The notes under the pieces are model-generated. The model saw nothing but the letters and a program-made list of their open reading frames with translations. It did not search any database and was not told where the DNA came from. Source: Symsagittifera roscoffensis (Eukaryota; Xenacoelomorpha; Acoela; Convolutidae). From it: a stretch of 64,000 bases of DNA. Every line of letters starts with the position of its first letter. Positions within the stretch are counted from its first letter, which is position 1. The position numbers were made by a program, and so were the translations under genes. The stretch lies in NCBI RefSeq assembly GCF_963678635.1, contig NC_087063.1, positions 46,666,101 to 46,730,100 on the forward strand. Direction: 5' to 3'. Below are positions 1 through 11,378 of the stretch, one piece after another.

Positions 1-987
1 CAACAAGTCTGCTTCGTAATGGTTATTTTAGCAATACAGAAATAAGGGAAAATGTTGTAAATTGTTTATTTGTGCATTATCAAGGTCGGTTCTAACTGCA
101 ATTTTGCATTTTAATTGTGGTGATGTTTTGTCTTTTGCAAGGAAAAACTTTATATTTTGCAGTATTTCTACCGTTTTTTTTCTTGTTATCAATTCAAATA
201 GTGTGTTTCGACTGGTTGTATCTGGTAATGCAAGGTTTTTGCCTGCAGTCCAGACCATATTTAGGTTTGAGAATTTCATAAGAGTTAGTTGAAATCTATA
301 AATTTCATGGTTTTGATTTGATTTTTGTGCAAATAGGAAAACTATAGGTTTATTATCTGTAAATAGAACTGTTGGATGGTTGGATCCAAGTTTTAAAAAA
401 TCATAATCTGTGAGAGTTTATATTATAGCTGTACATTTTGTCATAAGAGTAGAGAGTCTTAGTTCGGCTTGTGCAAATAGTCTTGAATTTGCTGAGGTAA
501 GACTCATTTTATTTGTTCCTTTGTGTGATTGTAAAAATGCTGCGCCGGTTCCAAAAATGGAGGCGTCGCATATTGCATAAAATGGTTTGTCTGATCTGGG
601 ATCGTATGATATTTCCTCAGTGAGAAGTTTTTTTATTTCTTCAAAACGTTGTTTGTGTTCTGTCGTCCATTCAAAACTATTTTGTTGTCTGAGAAAATTA
701 TAAAAGGGTTTTAAATATAATAGCATTTTACAGACGTGTTTACTAGAAAAGTTTCGCATTACCAGAAATTCTTGGATTTTTTTTTTAATTGATGAAGATT
801 GAAATTTTATGATTGCGTTTATGCGAGATTTTGATGGAGTTTTTGTATTTCCTTCAATAATATGTCCAAGGAACTTTACGCGAGTGAGAAAGAAATGTGA
901 TTTGTCTGGGGCTGCTTTCATGTTTTCCTTGAGTAGTATTTGTTGGTATTTTTCCAATACTTCAAAATTAGATGTAGCATAAGCCAT
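1..987 (-). pseudogene. Ty3/gypsy pol remnant: RT thumb/connection and RNase H (element A)
   Basis: Read on the minus strand from 987 downward, this encodes the post-catalytic part of a Ty3/gypsy reverse transcriptase (block with KFLGHIIEG, then a connection domain around NSFEWTTEHKQRFEEIKKLL). It continues into RNase H, with the DAS motif in AICDASIFGTGAAF, an AELRLSTL block and a third acidic block LFTDNKP. The tether-like TAGKNLALPDTTSRN segment that follows RNase H in gypsy elements is at about 250-200. One in-frame TAA lies at 418-420, and the RT palm with the YxDD box is missing upstream. The frame runs off the left edge, where integrase would be expected. The family call rests on motif order; the element is clearly dead. 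Confidence 0.8.
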
Positions 988-1096
988 TGGGTATTTAAAT
1001 ATAATACCATCATACAGACGTATTTACTTGAAAAGTTTCGCATTCCCAGAAATTCTTCAATTTTTTTTTTAATTGATGGAGATTGAAATTTTATGA
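730..1096 (-). repeat. Short direct duplication inside the decayed gypsy pol
   Basis: About 82 bp at 732-815 (starting cagacgtgtttactag) recur at 1015-1096 with a few substitutions. The second copy sits where the RT palm should be, so duplication and deletion have replaced the catalytic core of element A. Confidence 0.7.
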
Positions 1097-1239
1097 TTAT
1101 GTTTCGTGTATTATGTTTCGTGTATTGTCTGTTATGTTTCGTGTATTATCTGATTTTTCAAAATTATTAAAAATTTTGTTGTTTTGACAAGAACTCGACT
1201 CAATTGGTTTTTCACATTCATTTTTAGCCTGAAGCATGT

Positions 1240-2110
1240 TTATTGAAAGCGTGTTTTCTGTTTGGCTCTCATCATCTTTGGATTCACAATTTTGTGATTT
1301 ATTTGTAATTCTGAAGTTTCTGTGTTATCAATACCGGGATGGTCTGATTGAGTTTCTTCAGTTGATTGTACCTGGTTCATTTGTCTTTGTTGTTTAGGTG
1401 TATCATTTCTATAGTTTTTTGTCAAATTTGATATTGCGTATTATTCCTGTGTGGTGACCGCGAATAATTTCTCTGTCAATTTGAATAATTAGGATTTCGG
1501 TTCCTGGAATTGTCACGTGATCTATAATGAAAACTATTTTCATTTGAATAGTTTCGTGATCTATTATCTGAGTATTGTCTAACTCTATTGTTTGGGTAAA
1601 TCATGTTTGGGTAGAAATTTCTGGAACAGTTGTTTGAATAAAATATATTTCGAGAGTTTGAATGAGAACGATTTCTATAATAAATTGAGTAATTACTTCT
1701 GTTTGATCTTGATCTTGGATAGTTATATTGATATTGATTGTTTTGACTGTTTGATTGACTATATCTATTCTGTGCAAAATTTCGTAAGCTACTTCGATCT
1801 GTAGATCTTCCGCGATAGTTATTTCAATAAGCCGATTGTTGTCTATAGGTTTTCTTGTTATCTGGGAGTGGTTTTCCTGAACTATTATTACTGTGAATGT
1901 TTTTGTTTGGTAAAATCTGTTCGTTTTTCCTGAACTGATAAAACAAAGAATTGGTTCTCTATATTTCTGTGGTTTGTTCTGACTATCTTGTTGTTTTTGT
2001 CTACATTCAACGATGCTATGTCCATTTCTACGGCAATAGTTACACTACTTTTTGAATGATGGTTTAACTTTAAAATTTGGCTTTTTATCGTACATATTTA
2101 ATATTTGAGT
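1240..2110 (-). pseudogene. Nucleocapsid region of gag with one CCHC zinc knuckle (element A)
   Basis: Minus-strand reading at about 2047-2010 gives CNYCRRNGHSIVEC, a perfect CX2CX4HX4C zinc knuckle, the RNA-binding motif of retroelement nucleocapsids. The preceding residues (SYTELARKITQILNMYDKKP) belong to the same gag frame. The reading below it is polar, Q/N/T-rich and broken until a 61-codon open stretch at 1425-1240. No protease DTG motif is visible before the RT remnant at 987, so protease and RT palm are deleted. Orientation and order match element A. Confidence 0.7.
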
Positions 2111-2240
2111 GATTTTTCTAGCCAGTTCAGTGTAAGAGTTGTGGATGTTATTTAATTCACAAGTAAATAACATTCACGACTCTTACACTGAACTAGCTGA
2201 AAAAATTATTCAAGTTTTAAATATCTACGATAAAAAGCCA
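2073..2240. repeat. Imperfect inverted duplication of a gag segment
   Basis: Roughly 80-bp arms face each other around 2157. The left arm read on the minus strand and the right arm read on the plus strand both encode near-identical peptides (SYTELARKITQILNMYDKKP versus SYTELAEKIIQVLNIYDKKP). The arms differ at several bases, including synonymous ones, so the duplication is not recent. It interrupts the gag frame of element A. Confidence 0.8.
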
Positions 2241-2494
2241 TAGTTGTATGGACGTTGTATACGTATTGTAACTTTAAAATTTCTGTTTCTTCCAATTTCA
2301 TAGTGATTTCAGCTTGTTCTAGTTTGTCTACTAGTTTTTGTAAATCTATATCAGGTTTTCGAATTGAAGATGGATGTGATGTTCTTTTTATGGCTTTTTT
2401 CGTAGTTGTGGTGTTAAAGTCATCATTAAGACTTCTGTCATCTTTGTGTTTTTAAATCATGCGTATTAAGAGAATATGCTTTTCTCAGTAATGT

Positions 2495-2998
2495 TTAGAT
2501 TCTTACTGCATTTTGCTTTATTGTTCTATCAGGGAGTCTACGGATTTCGTTGCATAGAACTTTTTGTTGTTGTTTATTTCTTTCAGAGTCGAACGTTTTT
2601 GAAAGTTCTTGTGTGAATCTTTTCCAGTCTAATTCAAAATCTATGGATAAAACTGAAAACCCTTTTTGGGCTGCGCCATCAATTGTGGTGCGGGTTAGAG
2701 CTGTGCGTCTATATATCCAATTTTGATGAAGTGGCGTATTTCCTGGTTCAGGTCCTATACTTAAAGTTAAGTTCGCCGTAACTGCGTTTAAATAATCTTC
2801 TACTGAGTATTCAGGATTTGTTCCTGTGAATACCATTGGTGGTTTACTAGAAGATATAAAAGATTCGCACATAAGGTATGGATTCATCGTTTTTTGTAGT
2901 GATTCTGCGGCATTTGGATTTTGAGAAAAATTTATAAGTTGTGTTTTTGTAATTTCATGTTGTTTTGAACAATATGGTAATGGGATTTCATTTTGCAT
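2495..2998 (-). pseudogene. Gag capsid-like fragment (element A)
   Basis: A 167-codon open minus-strand frame. Its region around VFTGTNPEYSVEDYLNAV followed by WIYRRTALTRTTIDGAAQKG and RNKQQQKVLCNEIRRLPD has the layout of a Ty3-type capsid: a hydrophobic N-terminal segment, then a helix-rich segment with a Q-rich break. It lies between the decayed N-terminal gag reading and the CCHC knuckle, which is the expected order. The assignment is from position and general character; a profile search would be needed for certainty. The frame is closed by stops and is continued by diverged sequence. Confidence 0.6.
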
Positions 2999-2999
2999 T

Positions 3000-4502
3000 T
3001 GCGTTGGTCGATAACTTTGTGTGCTTATAGGGTTTTGCGATTGAAAATATTTTCATATGATGCTGAGTTTTATCTTGTTTGTCGTGTTTGTTCATTTCGC
3101 GTATATGGTTCAAAAAGATCTGGTTGGTAAATAAGATCTGCTTGATCAATAGTTGTTGATTTTGACTATACTAATTTTCATCTTCTGATTAATGTGGCTG
3201 ATTTCTTGCAAGATGTTTATTAGATATATTTTCATTTAGTGGAGAGAAAGTGAAAGTTTTGCTACGATCCACTGTAGCTCGTGGTTGATCGTTGAAAAAA
3301 AAACTGAGTGAGAGGCTGGTTGTGGTACTTTTTGATTGTAGTTTTGTGCTTGTGATTGATTTCGACTATTCATAGAGGGGGTTTTGTTATTTTGTTCTTT
3401 TTTTGCAAAAAAATTGTAGTTATGATCTGAAAAGCTGTTTCCATTAGACGTTTTTTGTTTATTTGTTTGTCGTGATGTTGTTACTTGTTTAAAGTTTGAT
3501 AATCGTTTTGTGAGTTTTTAGGAGTAACAGAAGGTTTTACTGTGGATTGCATAGTTGTTCGCGGAAATGCTGTGTTTTGTTTTTTGGAGTTTTTAGTGTA
3601 GGATTAATGTGGGAAAGGTTTTGTTGTGTAGTTGTTGGCATTGTTTCGACTTTTTCTCCACCAATGAAATGTGATGGAGTTTAGATATCTTGTTGTGTAA
3701 GATTTCTTGTTTCATTAAATTTTCTTGTGTATTAATGAATGTGGAGTTTCATTTATTATTTCCTGTTCTCTCAGTGAGTATCGCATTATAATTTAAAGGT
3801 GTTGCATCAATAGTAAGTGGAGTGTTTCTAACGTAGTTTTTATCAACAGAGATAGTAGCGATTGCTGTACTTGACATATCAGTTGTCGTATTATTAAATG
3901 ATGGATGAGACCAATCAGGGTCTGCTAATAAAGTTTCATTGTCTGAGCTTTGCGGTCGAAAACTTTTTTTTGTGCTATGAGATCCATGTTATGGACAAAA
4001 TATTCAATTATAAACCATGCTAGTATTCTTTGTAAATCATATTTGACATTTTAGGAAATTTTGTTACTAATAAAGTTTTCACGGATTGTGTCTAAAATTT
4101 TGAGAAAAGGTAGATTTCTAGTCTTAGAGTTGAGTGTCGGAATGTTTGAGGCGGTGACTCATTTTGTATTTTGTTCAGTTCAAATATATATACATAGCTA
4201 CAAAAAATGAAAAAACATCATTTGTGAATTTTGAATTTGCTCTTTGTGAGTTTCATGTTCGATCATTTTTTATGTTGTAGAACTGTTAATGTGTAACTTT
4301 CAATATGTCTTATCGGTTGATTTCAATTCTATAGGCGTATTGGGTTTGTTATTGCTTGATTTCTTTATTCCGCAATTTTCATTAATTGATGATGGTGTTG
4401 TAGCGTCTGAGTCAGAAAAATTTATTTGATCTCCTATCGGGCTATTCTTATTTATTGAATCTTTCAAGTCTTGAAGTTCCAGTATTTTGTTAGTTTCTGA
4501 TT
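3000..4502 (-). pseudogene. Decayed N-terminal gag-like coding sequence
   Basis: The minus strand keeps long stretches of plausible, Ser/Thr/Asn/Gln-rich protein interrupted by stops and frame changes. Examples are the reading with ILELQDLKDSINKNSPIGDQ near 4480-4430 and LLADPDWSHPSFNNTTTDMS near 3930-3880. It is continuous in order with the capsid-like fragment below it, so it is most simply the disordered N-terminal part of the same gag. No signal for a second gene is seen. Confidence 0.45.
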
Positions 4503-6573
4503 CTGAGACTGCGTTTTGTCTTTTTTAAATTCTTCTTGTGATGATTTGCTTTTGTTTTGTTATAGTTGTCTTTTTTCGTGTTTGTCTTTTTGACCTAATA
4601 TATCCTATTGTTTGTCTGTGAGGTGTGATAACAAGAACGTATCTGTCATTTTTAATTAAGCAATTATGTAATATGATTGTTTGTTCACTGCCTAGATTAT
4701 CTCTTGATATAAGGCTTAGGATGATGGGTGCACTAATTTGAGGTTAGAGTTTTTATTTTCCTAAACTGTTAGCTCTTACGGTTTTTGTGTGGTTATCCTA
4801 ACTTGGGGCATAGATTGTCGCGGTTGACGGGTTGGAGAGAGAGTATATCTTTTCGTGAAATTGATTTTTTACTTTCTCTTGACTAGGTTTTAATTTATGA
4901 TTGACTTACTTTATCTTATCTAGGGGCTGTGATTTTCGGTCAAGGGTTGGAGAATAGTAAATCAATCCACAAGGTTCAGGTATAATTAACACACATGTAG
5001 ATCGTTAGATACTATTTTATTTCTTACTAATTGCTTAAAGTTTTAGCCTGGGTCATCTAAGAGGAAGTGCTCAAGTGAACGATGAGTAATCGAAGTTCTT
5101 CACTGTCTATCTTAATTCAAATGGTTAGTTTTTCAAAAATTTCTGGTTGCCTTGGGTCGTTAATAAGGGTTGGGGTGTGAATTGACGTTTGAGGTCCTTA
5201 GACAATTTTTATATTATGGGATGGGGAGGACAAAATTGTTCTGATTTGATCCAAGGAAAACCTTGATGATCAATAATAAATAAATAAACTTAGGTTTAAG
5301 TGATATTAAAGATCCAAGGAAAGCCTTGATGATCTTTTTATGAAAAAAAGTGAGTTATGGAAAAGCAAGGATAAGCCTTGATACGTTTTTATGAAAAAGT
5401 AATGTTTAGATGATATTAGTTTTTTGAGTTTATGCTGTTATGTTTATGGTGATGAATCTGAGATGAGAAAAATTATGTGTATTAAATCATGAAACTAACA
5501 ATGAATTCTAATACTAACTAATTTTTGTATTTTTCATTCAATAAATTATTAATTCAAAAATTTTGATTTACTGAAAATTTTTGGAGAAACGACTTGTGTT
5601 CTTTTTATCAGTCGTTATTGTTTAAATTGTTGGTTTAGCACCAAATGAGTTGTTGAACGATTTTTTTTCAAAAAACTTTCATGTCAATAAATGAAAATTT
5701 AATTTTGCTGCATAAAGTATTCTAAATACGAAAACTTATTCCGGTTTCTGTCGTTCTATCATGTAGTAGATTGGTCCGGTTCCTGATCGTTGTTCACGCA
5801 TTGATCTTGGTCTTTTTGCAATACCTGGTACTTCTTGTATTGTTTGAAAAATTGGCGTAGATTTATTGAGACGTAGAAACATTTCTAATAAATTGTCTAT
5901 TCCATGTAACATTTTTGCAATTTTGCAGTTGTCTAATTCCAAGTTTTGTTGTCTAATTCTAAAATGTATTATCTAATGTTAAGTTAGTTAAGGTCTTGTT
6001 CGAGAGTTTCGGTCGCACCAGATGAGTTATGACCTTTGGCCTGTACTCATAGAGTAATTTCAGATAAGTTACACCGTCTGTTCGTCACGCTATCTTATTT
6101 TGGACCGGATAGATTCGTTCAACTTCTTAGTATAATACCAATCTTGGTCTTACTCTTATATCTCCTAGTCTCAATAGATCTAGTGTATACTGGTTTTCGC
6201 GAGTTAGTTCTTAGAGTTTATCCAGAAGGAGAACAACTGTATTCTAAGATTTATTCAAATTATTCTGGTGCTGAAACTACAAGTAGTTTCAGCACTTACA
6301 AATAAGTGTCAATGTTAGAGATGGAATCTGATTGGTTAGTTAGTAATATTTTATAGAGGTAATTTATCAATAATACAATTGGTTTAAAAATATTAGTTTA
6401 GAACTGGTTCCAATAGACCATAGATTAATGAACGTGGAAATTCAAAAAAAGAGCTAGCACAATGCATTATTCTTGTTGAAATAATCAAGGCTGTTTCTTT
6501 TTGGTGTAAGCGGTTTGACTATACATTAGCGAATTTTTTTCTTTGTCCTTATTTTATTGTAAATTTTGCTTAC
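4503..6573. other. Non-coding stretch left of the channel gene
   Basis: AT-rich. A short motif gatccaaggaaa-ccttgatgat is repeated near 5249, 5308 and, in part, 5357. A perfect 13-bp inverted repeat sits at 6268-6295. No M2-M4 exon of the channel gene can be read here on the minus strand. A 68-codon minus-strand frame at 5942-5736 and an 89-codon plus frame at 6036-6305 have no recognisable motif. This may include the 5' leader or LTR of element A, but no LTR pair is visible. Confidence 0.4.
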
Positions 6574-6745
6574 GATAAAAGTACTGATGGCAGTATGAGT
6601 ATTCTAGTGTAGAATGCGGATCTCCTGGCCAGAGTGAGCGTGTATTTGATCCTGGAGAACCCCTCCTCCTGGTAGAACAGGGGGTCCACAGTCACTTCTG
6701 CACAGACCACGCCCTCTAGACTCCACTCTGAGTTCAACTGGTAGT
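6574..6745 (-). CDS. Channel gene exon 4: loop C region and start of M1
   Basis: The acceptor ctcttttggttttttag precedes 6745. The first two bases complete a His codon split with exon 3, giving HYQLNSEW (the NxEW block of the family). The exon ends TTATC followed by gtaagc, leaving phase 2. The text runs through YTLTLARRSAFYTRILILP, the conserved R-R-x-x-F-Y entry to M1. Confidence 0.85.
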
Positions 6746-9700
6746 CTAAAAACCAAAAGAGATGAGAAGGGTTCATTTGTTTGTTGGAAACACTTTAGCT
6801 TGCCCAGGGGGATTTGTTTCTTTTTTTTTGCCGCTTGTTACAAATTGTCACTTGTTACAAATTGTCGCCTGTAATGAATTGTCGCTGCACCTTTATTAAC
6901 AAATCTTTCCATAACAAAGCATTGAGAACAAATCCAGATGTTTAGTGTACTAATTTACATTTTTTGGTACATATTTGATGGATTTTATATATTTAAAAAA
7001 CAAAGCTTTAATGGCTATCCCATCTGCCAAAATTCAATATGCTTCTTACGTGAAGTATCCAAGCATGGAATTTTGTTGTTGATGAGCTCCAGTTTGGATT
7101 CTGATCTAGTCCATGAGCCCACCCATATCTCACACGTCTGAGTGTCGAAGGGGAAACTGGCCATCTGCAGCAAAAATATGCAAAGAGGAAAACTTCAATT
7201 TGCATTAGTTAACCAGATACATACAAAAAGCAGAAGCTAAATTATATGCCTAGAGGCAAATCCTATAGAGCAATACTGCTCATTGGTTAGGATATCCAGG
7301 AGAGGAAAAATACAGTCAATTTTTATCAAAACTTTTATTCATATTTTATTTTAAAATAGTTTTTACGTAGTGGGCTGGAGTTATGAAACAGTTTGTAAAG
7401 GCCCCGTTTTTTTTCAATTAGGGAATAAAAACTGCTGAAAGAATCTCATACAGTTGAATAGTGACATTTCAGTGATATTTCCAGGTAAAACCTTACAGAA
7501 AACGAGCTTTGTTAATTGTTTTCCATTAGATAATTGATTGATTCAATTCTACATTCGATTAACACTGCTCATTGAAATTTCACAATTTCAGTTAGGTGAG
7601 ATTGGAACGTTTTACCATCAACTAGAATACCAAAACTGATTGTCGGGTTATCATAAGATTTACAAATTTGAACCATCTGGTGTTAGAAGTAGAAATGTCA
7701 AGCTTTCCATCAATGCCTGAAAACTTGATCAATTTTTTTCCATACGTCTTCAATATGTGGTTTGGAAGAAGGTTTATTATCTACAAACAACTTTGAACAC
7801 TTGCAATCATTTGTAACTTGAACTGAAAGACCTAAAGCAAAAAATCATATGAGAAGTTGCTACCGAAGTGCATAGTTTCAAGTCTTAACCGGAGTGACAC
7901 TTGGACTATTTATATGAACCAGGTACCATTTTTCTAAAGAGTATCTGAAATTATCTCAGCGACTTTTTTTGCGATGCATATATCATCAAATAGCACGATC
8001 TTAGATCTCTCCACTATATTGGGAAGATCATTTATGTATAACAAAAACAAAAGCAAAAGTAGTCCTTAAAATGATTACTGAGAGACTCCACGTGCCAAAA
8101 ACATAAGGATGATCTGTTGCTATCAGCTTGAATTATCTGATACCTGTTTTCAAATTTTTTTATAGCTCGACCTCTATAGCAAATCTTTCTGAATTCGCTA
8201 GTAGTACATCATAATTGATCGTATCGAATGCTTTCTTGAGACCAGCAAGCGAGATTCACCATCAATTTTTTTTATCCTACCCATCCCTAAAATTTTCGCA
8301 AATAGACTTAAAAGGCTGCAAGTTTTGTCTGAAACTATTTGTATAGATAATTTAAGTATTTTGTCGATCATGCCATCATGACATCAAGTTCCTTTGTTCT
8401 TCAGTATGTTTATTGAAGTTTCCACCTCCTCCAAAGATATCTCAGTAAGGACCACACCTTTTCTTTTCTAATTAAGTTTTTGCCATTGTTATGATCATAT
8501 GAAGGGCCTTGCAATTTTTTTCCTATTGAAGAAAAATTTCATCATCAAAACACTCCTTTTTTTTGGAAAACTCATTAGAAGCTTGGAACAATGTATGACC
8601 GTTTTGACCATTTCCAATTTTTTGTCGAATTTTTTCGTTTTTTGGTTTCTGATTACCTTTGTTGCATAACTTACAGTCTTAGAATCTTCAAAATCCTTTA
8701 CTGTAGTAAGATTTCGAACCCAATTTCGTTTATTTGATCAACTTCGAAAAAAAAGAGATCAATTTCGAAAAAAAAAGTTTTTTAAACAAAGTTTTTTATC
8801 AAGGTTTCCATATGTGTAGAATGCAGACCATTTATTTTCTGATAAAGATTTGTAAGGTAATCATTGCAATATAGATTTATAAGATTTGGAAAAACTTTAT
8901 CCGGACACTGGGAAATTTTATCCGGGTGGTCAGATTCATCGTAAACAGATATATACAAAACCCCAAAACAAAATCTGATGTAAGCTGCGATAACTCGGGT
9001 GGGCTCACTGTTCAAAATACGTGCACCAAATCTATAGTTATATGGTTCATATATGATTTTGAAGTCTGCATGGATTCCAAAGTGTCGATATTGAAATCAC
9101 TACAAACAAAAAAAAACAGTTTCAAATTCTTTGAAATATAAAAGATACTCCTTAAATTTTTTCAAAACGACGAATTCGTTATTATTTTGCGGGATTTATA
9201 TACTACACAAATTTTAACTCTGAATGGTTTGTCTAATAGAAATGCTCATACTTTTCAATTGAAAGTCTATATCGTGAATACTAAAATTCACACGAATTCA
9301 AACATAAAAAGCGTGCCCACCACTTCTTTGCTTTTTTCGATGTTTTGAAACTTTAGGAGAGTAACCTTTCAAATGATAAAAATCGAGACTATCACTACCA
9401 AAAAAAGGCAATAGCCGGAGATAAATTTTTACCCAAGAAATGCTTCGCTTGAACCGAGATTAAAAACTCGTGGCATGTTGTTTCTTTAATCTCTTCTGAG
9501 TAAGAACGGCTGTTCTCAGAAAAAAAGTTGTTATTTTAGAGAGAAGGTTCTTAATTGTTATTTTAGTTGAAACAAACTTGAAGGGGGGCTTTGCGATTTT
9601 TTGATCGAAATTTTCCAAAAAATGCCTAAAAATGCCGTTTTTGGCCTTTTTTCAAAAATTTGGCTGCGGCGCAGAAAATTTGCTCAAAATAGAGGGTATT

Positions 9701-10942
9701 TTTAGTGATTTGGGAGAGCTCAGAAAATCAGTTTGGTCGACCAAAAGAAAATCGACAAAATTTTCAAAACTTTTTTGAAAATCCGAAACCCCCCCCCCCT
9801 CCCCTCCCCTCGAGAAATTCTTAGATCCGCGCCTGGGTGATATTACAAACAACTTGTTAGTGGTCCAGTACATCAACTGGGTAGAGGGTCCATATTATAA
9901 AACACTTACTTCTAGTTTGCAGAACACTCTCAGGTGTTGTGGGGTGTCCATAAAAACTCTGCCTTCGTCGGTCACCGTAACTGGGACCACGTTCTCCCTT
10001 ATGTAGTAGTTCTCCCTCCCTATCTGAAAAGAAATCCCTCATTGGTTATGTTTGACCTTGATGCGTATATGATGTTATGTTGACCTGAATGCTGAATGTC
10101 TCTCATATTGAATCAGGGGCGGATTAAGGGGAGGCGGGGGGGGGGGCGGACGCTTCCCTTTTCTCAGGGATTCGACCACCTGCCGACCCAAAGGGTCCCC
10201 CCTTTGGTACTTTTTAAGAAATCCAATTTTGGCCGACCGACCCTAAAATTTTTCTAAAGGCGCCTGTGGCGCCAATAAATACTATTTTGAAATTTGGCAA
10301 AAACATTGTCTTTTTAGTGCTTTAGGAGAGCTCGGAAAATCAAATTGGTCAGCTAAGAAAAAAAAGGTCGTCAAAATTTTCGAAAATTTTTGAATACCCG
10401 GATCGAGGACAGCGACTAATTTTTCGACTTTGTCGGTCGCGGAAATGTTAATTCCGCGGCCGAAAATCCATACATACATACATACATACATACATACATA
10501 CATACAAACATACATATATACATACATACATACACACATACATACATACATACATAAATACATACATACATACATACATACATCCATACATACATACATA
10601 CATACATACATACATACATACATACATACATACATACATACATACATACATACATACATACATACATACATACATAAATACATACATACATACATACATA
10701 CATACATACATACATACATACATACATACATACATACATACATACATACATACATACATACATACATACATACATACATACATACATACATACATACATA
10801 CATACATACATACATACATACATACATACATACATACATACATACATACATACATACATACATACATACATACATACATACATACATACATACATACATA
10901 CATACATACATACATACATACATACATACATACATACATACA

Positions 10943-10976
<34 letters not shown>

Positions 10977-11344
10977 CATACAGACACATACATACATACA
11001 TACATACATACATACATACATACAAACATACATATATACATACATACATACACACATACATACATACATACATACATAAATACATACATACATACATACA
11101 TACATACATCCATACATACATACATACATACATACATACATACATACATACATACATACATACATACATACATACATACATACATACATACATACATACA
11201 TACATACATACATACATACATACATACATACATACATACATACATACATACATACATACATACATACATACATACATACATACATACATACATACATACA
11301 TACATACATACATACATACATACATACATACATACATACATACA

Positions 11345-11378
<34 letters not shown>

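Noticed and set aside
5736..5942. Possible M3-M4 loop exon of the channel gene
   Set aside because: No M2/M3 hydrophobic text or matching splice phase nearby; composition only.
6036..6305. 89-codon plus-strand frame with a hydrophobic segment
   Set aside because: No true ATG at the start, no family, and it contains the perfect palindrome; chance frame in AT-rich DNA.
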